Notes under the pieces: generated by a model
What the model was told of the DNA's origin: nothing
What the model saw: only the letters and a program-made list of their open reading frames with translations
The model's database searches: none
Made by a program: the position numbers and the translations under genes
Assembly (NCBI RefSeq): GCF_002242805.1
Contig: NZ_MCGQ01000013.1
Span: 254,540 to 318,539 of the forward strand
Length of the DNA: 64,000 bases
Direction: 5' to 3'
Source: Streptomyces diastatochromogenes
Lineage (GTDB): Bacteria > Actinomycetota > Actinomycetes > Streptomycetales > Streptomycetaceae
In this document: positions 59,966-64,000 of the stretch, in pieces
How the letters are laid out: each line of letters begins with the position of its first letter
Numbering within the stretch: position 1 is the first letter of the stretch

Positions 59966-61114
59966 GTGGACTTTGAATTCACCTCCGAGGATGAGGCGTT
60001 CCGTACCGAGGCTCGTGGCTGGCTGGTGGCGCATGCCGACAGCGCGCAGGACCGCCGTACCTGGGAACGCACCCTCGGGAAAGCCGGTTGGATCGGGCTC
60101 GGTTGGCCCGAGGGTGGGTACGGGAACCGCACCGCCGGCCTCACTCAGCAGGTCGCCTGGGCCGAGGAGTACGCGCGGTCGGGGGCGCCTCCACGCTCCG
60201 GGCACATCGGTGAGAACCTGCTGGCCCCCACGCTGCTCGCTCACGGTACGGACGAGCAGAAGAGCCGCTTCCTGCCACCGATCGCCGCCGGGGAGGAGCT
60301 GTGGTGCCAGGGGTACAGCGAACCGGGTGCCGGCTCCGATCTGGCCGGGGTGCGGACGTCGGCGGTGCGTGAGGGGGCGTCCTACCGGATCAGCGGTCAG
60401 AAGATCTGGACCTCGCTCGCCCATGAGGCCGACTGGTGCTTTGTGCTGGCCCGTACCGATCCCGGCTCCCGTCGCCATCAAGGCCTCAGCTTTCTGCTCG
60501 TGCCCATGGACCAGCCGGGGCGTATCGAGGTGCGGCCCATCCGTCAGATGACCGGCACCAGCGACTTCAACGAGGTCTTCTTCGACGGGGCACACGCGCG
60601 CGAGGAGCACGTCGTCGGGGAAGAGGGGCAGGGCTGGCGGGTGGCGATGAGTCTGCTGGGCTTCGAGCGCGGGGTGTCGACGCTGGCCCAACAGATCGGA
60701 TTCGCCGAGGAGCTGGGGCGGGTCGTACGGGCGGCCGTACGCACCGGTGCCGTCGACGACCCGGTCCTACGGGCCCGGCTCGTGCGGCAGTGGGCCGAGC
60801 TGCGGGCCATGCGCTGGAACGCGCTGCGCACCCTCGGCGGCTCCGGTGACGCGGGCGCGCCCAGTGTGGCCAAGCTGCTGTGGGCCAACTGGCACCAGCG
60901 GCTCGGGGAGTTGGCCGTGGCGGTGCGCGGTGCGGAGGCTTCCGTGGGGCCTGCGGACTGGTCGGCGTCGGCGCCGTACGAACTCGATCCCGACCAGCAC
61001 CTGTTCCTCTTCTCCCGGGCCGACACCATCTACGGCGGCTCGGACCAGGTTCAGCGCACGATCATCGCCGAGCGGGTGCTCGGTCTGCCGAGAGAGCCGA
61101 AGGGGGTCGTGTGA
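59966..61114 (+). CDS. Acyl-CoA dehydrogenase
   Basis: 382 residues. DFEFTSEDEAFRTEARGWL, GWIGLGWPEGGYG, WCQGYSEPGAGSDLAGVRTSA, KIWTSLAHEADWCFVLART, QGWRVAMSLLGFERGV, and the end SRADTIYGGSDQVQRTIIAERVLGLP. It belongs to the same subtype as the ACAD at 54817. GTG 59966 with AGAGGAG upstream. Its stop overlaps the alcohol dehydrogenase start (TGATG). Confidence 0.88.
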   Translation: MDFEFTSEDEAFRTEARGWLVAHADSAQDRRTWERTLGKAGWIGLGWPEGGYGNRTAGLTQQVAWAEEYARSGAPPRSGHIGENLLAPTLLAHGTDEQKSRFLPPIAAGEELWCQGYSEPGAGSDLAGVRTSAVREGASYRISGQKIWTSLAHEADWCFVLARTDPGSRRHQGLSFLLVPMDQPGRIEVRPIRQMTGTSDFNEVFFDGAHAREEHVVGEEGQGWRVAMSLLGFERGVSTLAQQIGFAEELGRVVRAAVRTGAVDDPVLRARLVRQWAELRAMRWNALRTLGGSGDAGAPSVAKLLWANWHQRLGELAVAVRGAEASVGPADWSASAPYELDPDQHLFLFSRADTIYGGSDQVQRTIIAERVLGLPREPKGVV

Positions 61115-62163
61115 TGCGCGGTGTGGTGTTCGACGGCAAGCAGGTGCAGGTGGTGGACGATCTGGCGGTACGGGACCCGGGGCCCGGCGAGGTGCTGGTG
61201 GCGATCTCGGCGGCCGGGCTGTGCCACAGCGACCTCTCGGTGGTGGACGGCACCATCCCGTTCCCGGTGCCGGTGGTGCTGGGTCATGAGGGCGCCGGGG
61301 TGGTGGAGGCGGTCGGTGCGGGCGTCTCGCATGTCGCGCCCGGCGACCATGTGGCCCTGTCCACGCTGGCCAACTGCGGGACGTGCCCGGACTGCGACCG
61401 GGGCCGGCCGACCATGTGCCGCCGGGCGATCGGCCGCCCGGGCCGGCCCTTCAGCCGCGGGGACCGGCCGGTCCACCAGTTCGCCTGCAACTCGGCCTTC
61501 GCGGAACGTACGGTCGTGAAGGCGGTGCAGGCGGTCCGGATCCCGAAGGACATTCCGCTGCCGTCGGCGGCGCTGATCGGCTGCGGGGTGCTGACCGGGG
61601 TCGGAGCGGTCCTCAACCGGGCCCGGGTGGACCGTGGCGACAGTGTGGTCGTCATCGGCACGGGCGGTATCGGCCTCAACGTCCTGCAGGGCGCGCGCCT
61701 TGCCGGGGCCGTCAGGATCGTGGCCGTGGACGCCAACCCGGCGAAGGAGGAGGCGGCCCGGCAGTTCGGCGCGACCGACTTCCTGACCTCGGCGGAGGGC
61801 GTCCGGGACATCCTGCCTACGGGTGCCGACCACGTCTTCGAGTGCGTGGGCCGCGTGGAGCTGATCCGCCAGGCGATCGACCTCCTCGACCGGCACGGCC
61901 AGGCCATTCTGCTCGGCGTACCCCGGGCGGCCGCTGAGGCGTCCTTCGTCGTCTCCTCGATGTTCCTCGACAAGTCCGTCCTCGGCTGCCGCTACGGCTC
62001 CTCGCGCCCCCAGCGGGACATCCCCCTGTACGCCGAGCTGTACCGCCAAGGCCGCCTGCTCCTGGACGAGTTGGTGACGGCGACCTATCCGGTGGAGGAC
62101 TTCGAGAAGGCACGGGCGGACGCGGAGGCGGGGCGGGTGGCGCGGGGGGTGCTGACGTTCTGA
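61114..62163 (+). CDS. Zinc-dependent alcohol dehydrogenase
   Basis: 349 residues. MDR fold: catalytic zinc ligands in GLCHSDL and GHEGAG, structural zinc CGTCPDCDRGRPTMC, NAD site VVVIGTGGIGLNVLQGA. It ends YPVEDFEKARADAEAGRVARGVLTF. This is the class-III-like/aryl-alcohol group. ATG 61114 shares one base with the ACAD stop. It likely oxidises or reduces an alcohol/aldehyde intermediate of the same pathway. Confidence 0.9.
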   Translation: MRGVVFDGKQVQVVDDLAVRDPGPGEVLVAISAAGLCHSDLSVVDGTIPFPVPVVLGHEGAGVVEAVGAGVSHVAPGDHVALSTLANCGTCPDCDRGRPTMCRRAIGRPGRPFSRGDRPVHQFACNSAFAERTVVKAVQAVRIPKDIPLPSAALIGCGVLTGVGAVLNRARVDRGDSVVVIGTGGIGLNVLQGARLAGAVRIVAVDANPAKEEAARQFGATDFLTSAEGVRDILPTGADHVFECVGRVELIRQAIDLLDRHGQAILLGVPRAAAEASFVVSSMFLDKSVLGCRYGSSRPQRDIPLYAELYRQGRLLLDELVTATYPVEDFEKARADAEAGRVARGVLTF

Positions 62164-62272
62164 GTACGTGGGGTCGAGTGGTGTGCGTGCCGGGGGTGCT
62201 GCGTCGGGGAGTTATCCACAGGCAGGGGAAATTGCCGGGCCGATTGTCGGAGGTGCCGCCTACCGTCTTCGC

Positions 62273-63505
62273 ATGAGCTATCGCGATGTCGCCTCGAAGC
62301 AGGTCCTGACCTGGGCCTTCGTGGCCGTGGCCGCACGCATGCCGGTGGCCATGGCTCCCTTGGCCCTGGTGTTCCTGGTCCGCGAGCGACCGGGCGGCTA
62401 CACCCTGGGAGCGGCCCTGGCGGCGGTCTACGTTCTCGGCGAGATCATCGGCGCCCCGGTGCTGGGCCTGCGCCTGAACGCCCGCCGGGCCCGGCCCCAC
62501 CTGGCTGCCGGACTCGCCGGCGGTGCCGTGGGCTTCGCGGGACTGGGCGCGCTGCCGGGAGCGCATCCGGTGATACTCGCGGTGTTCGCGTTCCTCGCCG
62601 GTGCCGCCCCGTCGGCGGTCTCGGGAGGCCTGCGCGCCCTGCTCACCTCACTGGTCCCGGGGCACGCGGCGGAGCAGGCCCTGTCGGTGGAGTCCATGCT
62701 GACCTCCGCCATCTGGGCCATCGCCCCGGCGGCGGTGACCGGCCTCGCGCTGGGTGTCGACCCGGGCGTGCCCCCGCTGCTCGCGGCGGCGCTGATGGGG
62801 GTCTCGGTGGCGGGCCTGTGGCTGCTCCCGGAGGGCTGGCAGACGGAGGAGCGGACCGGGAGAACCTCTCAGCTGCGGGTGGTGGCGTCCGCCTGGCCGG
62901 TCTACGTCACCGGCGCGGCGGGGCTGTCCCTGCTCGCCCTCGCCGAACTGGTCCTGCCTGCCCTGCTGGAGCAGAGGGGCATCGGCGTCGGCTGGTCGGG
63001 CCCGCTGCTCCTGGGCATGTCGGCGGCCGCGGGTGTGGGCGCGTTCCTGTACGGCCTGCGCTCCTGGCCGGGCCGGCTGCCCACGCGCAGCGTGCTGCTG
63101 CTGTGCGGGATGTCGTCGGCCGTGGTCCTGGTCGCCGTCACCCCGGACCTCGCCGGCATCGGTGCCGGTCTCGCCGTGGCCGGCCTGCTCCAGTCGGGCG
63201 CGATGCTCACCCGCAACCTGTCCCTGCGGGAAGCGCTGCCGCCCGGTGCGCTGGCCGCCGGCTACTCGGTCATGTACTCAGCCGTGAGCGCCGGTTACGC
63301 GGCGACAGGTTCCCTGGCCGGGGCGTTGCTGAGACTGACGGCCCCCTCGACGGCGATCCTGGCGGGCGTGGGCCTGACACTGGCGCTGACGGGGGTCGGG
63401 TGGTGGGGGGAGATACGCAGGGCGCGTCGTCCCGGAGCCGGGCCAGGGCACAGGGCACGCTCCTACACCGCCCCGGCGACCCCCGTCCGAAACGTCCGCC
63501 GATAA
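62273..63505 (+). CDS. MFS transporter
   Basis: 410 residues with twelve hydrophobic segments (for example AVYVLGEIIGAPVLGLRL, VILAVFAFLAGAAPSAVSGG, LLLGMSAAAGVGAFLYGL, AILAGVGLTLALTGVGWW) and a charged central loop. A substrate cannot be named. ATG 62273 without an obvious ribosome site. Its last 43 bases overlap the end of the convergent regulator gene, so the final residues (SYTAPATPVRNVRR) are shadow-coded. Confidence 0.85.
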   Translation: MSYRDVASKQVLTWAFVAVAARMPVAMAPLALVFLVRERPGGYTLGAALAAVYVLGEIIGAPVLGLRLNARRARPHLAAGLAGGAVGFAGLGALPGAHPVILAVFAFLAGAAPSAVSGGLRALLTSLVPGHAAEQALSVESMLTSAIWAIAPAAVTGLALGVDPGVPPLLAAALMGVSVAGLWLLPEGWQTEERTGRTSQLRVVASAWPVYVTGAAGLSLLALAELVLPALLEQRGIGVGWSGPLLLGMSAAAGVGAFLYGLRSWPGRLPTRSVLLLCGMSSAVVLVAVTPDLAGIGAGLAVAGLLQSGAMLTRNLSLREALPPGALAAGYSVMYSAVSAGYAATGSLAGALLRLTAPSTAILAGVGLTLALTGVGWWGEIRRARRPGAGPGHRARSYTAPATPVRNVRR

Positions 63506-64000
63506 GCCGTCGGCGTCACCCCCAACGCCTGCTGCAAGTGCTGCCGCATCGACTGGGCCGTGCCGAAGCCGGCGTCGCGGGCCACCTGGTCGACCGAGAG
63601 GTCGGTGGACTCCAGGAGGTGGCGGGCGCGTTCGACGCGCTGCTGGGTGAGCCACTGGCCGGGGCTGACGCCGACCTCCTCGCGGAAGCGGCGGGTGAAG
63701 GTGCGGACCGACATGGCCTCCTGTTCGGCCATGTCCCGCAGTTGGATCGGCTCGTGCAGGCGGCCGAGGGCCCAGGCGCGGGCCGCGGTGGTCGTGGCGA
63801 GCTGGGGGTCGGGGACGGGGCGGTGGATGTACTGGGCCTGGCCGCCGTCGCGGTGGGGCGGGACGACCGTGCGGCGGGCCACGTCGTTGGCGACGGCCGT
63901 GCCGTGGTCGCGGCGCACCATGTGCAGGCACAGGTCGATCCCGGCGGCCACCCCGGCCGAGGTCAGCACGTCCCCGTCGTCGATGAACAGCACGTCCGCG
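63463..64000 (-). CDS. GlxA-type AraC regulator (5' end missing)
   Basis: The start lies beyond the window. The visible 178 residues hold the end of a DJ-1/PfpI-type domain (LFIDDGDVLTSAGVAAGIDLCLHMV), a linker, and a complete AraC HTH pair (MAEQEAMSVRTFTRRFREEVG; LLESTDLSVDQVARDAGFGTAQSMRQHLQQALGVTPTAYRR). Family members are regulators with a degenerate amidotransferase-like sensor. Confidence 0.88.
   Translation of the reverse strand, partial: ADVLFIDDGDVLTSAGVAAGIDLCLHMVRRDHGTAVANDVARRTVVPPHRDGGQAQYIHRPVPDPQLATTTAARAWALGRLHEPIQLRDMAEQEAMSVRTFTRRFREEVGVSPGQWLTQQRVERARHLLESTDLSVDQVARDAGFGTAQSMRQHLQQALGVTPTAYRRTFRTGVAGAV

Noticed and set aside
62212..62220. TTATCCACA, a DnaA-box match (also TGTGGACAA at 58110-58118)
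   Set aside because: Single boxes 4 kb apart, not a cluster, with no dnaA/dnaN genes; not an origin.
1..64000. CRISPR array, prophage or integrative element
   Set aside because: No regularly spaced repeats, integrase, Cas or phage structural genes are visible; apart from 600-3300 the gene content is typical core chromosome.

Overview
The window is high-GC actinobacterial chromosome and almost certainly Streptomyces. The signs are strong third-position GC bias, many GTG starts, several leaderless-looking genes, translationally coupled ATGA/GTGA operons, and short interspersed repeats of the type GGGGCGCGGGGAACTGCGCG. From memory, not from a search, much of the gene order follows S. coelicolor from about SCO4366 (serC) through SCO4383 (ccl), SCO4387 (pdxH), SCO4393 (nagS), SCO4394 (dmdR1), SCO4402, SCO4403 (purU) and SCO4409/SCO4410 (sigma/STAS). 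That parallel supports several calls.

Left edge (1-3300): a small accessory patch. It holds the 3' end of a primase/polymerase-like gene and about 900 bp of gene-poor repetitive DNA. Next come a radical SAM protein with a strikingly Cys/Pro-rich C-terminal tail, a remnant of an IS5-type transposase, and a Uma2-type endonuclease. A 31-bp inverted repeat (29/31 identical) brackets the radical SAM gene.

Conserved core (3300-19800): SGNH hydrolase, secreted beta-propeller protein, small membrane protein, an HTH/coiled-coil/ATPase fusion, serC, a D-lactate/glycolate-type FAD/Fe-S oxidoreductase, a phosphoesterase, FemX-like peptidoglycan bridge enzyme, a tiny Pro/Lys-rich peptide gene beside an ABC exporter, an EamA transporter, a methyltransferase and NAD malic enzyme.

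Acyl-CoA operon (19907-29997): eight co-directional genes run from a mycothiol-type DinB protein through AtuA, both carboxylase subunits, an acyl-CoA dehydrogenase, a cinnamate-CoA-ligase-type enzyme and an enoyl-CoA hydratase to a terminal TetR regulator. A CAAGCACGCTTG palindrome sits before the first gene. The set suggests degradation of an isoprenoid or branched/aryl acid through its CoA ester.

30000-50000: 2OG oxygenase with a leader peptide, pdxH, citrate synthase, GNAT, PAS/GAF sensor, NagS-like SIS protein (with a DasR-like site), DmdR1 iron regulator, an alpha/beta hydrolase lacking its nucleophile, ABC exporter genes, a second degenerate primase-like protein, an Nsd-type regulator, a Pro/Gln-rich membrane protein, branched-chain amino-acid-type binding lipoprotein, SCO4402-family protein and purU. 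At about 48890 an SDR gene and a convergent zinc-finger anti-sigma gene are both truncated and joined tail to tail, as expected from a deletion (or an assembly join) that removed their 3' ends.

50000-64000: an ECF-like sigma factor coupled to the truncated anti-sigma gene, a STAS protein, an EF-hand protein, and then two divergent catabolic units. These are ligase // amidohydrolase-ACAD-ACAD and cyclase // SDR-ACAD-alcohol dehydrogenase. Both divergent promoters carry nearly the same 17-bp palindrome (TCTGATGGTCCGTCAGA / TCTAACGGTCCGTCAGA), so they probably form one TetR-type regulon whose regulator is not in the window. An RsbW-type ATPase lies between the units. An MFS transporter and a truncated GlxA-type regulator close the window.
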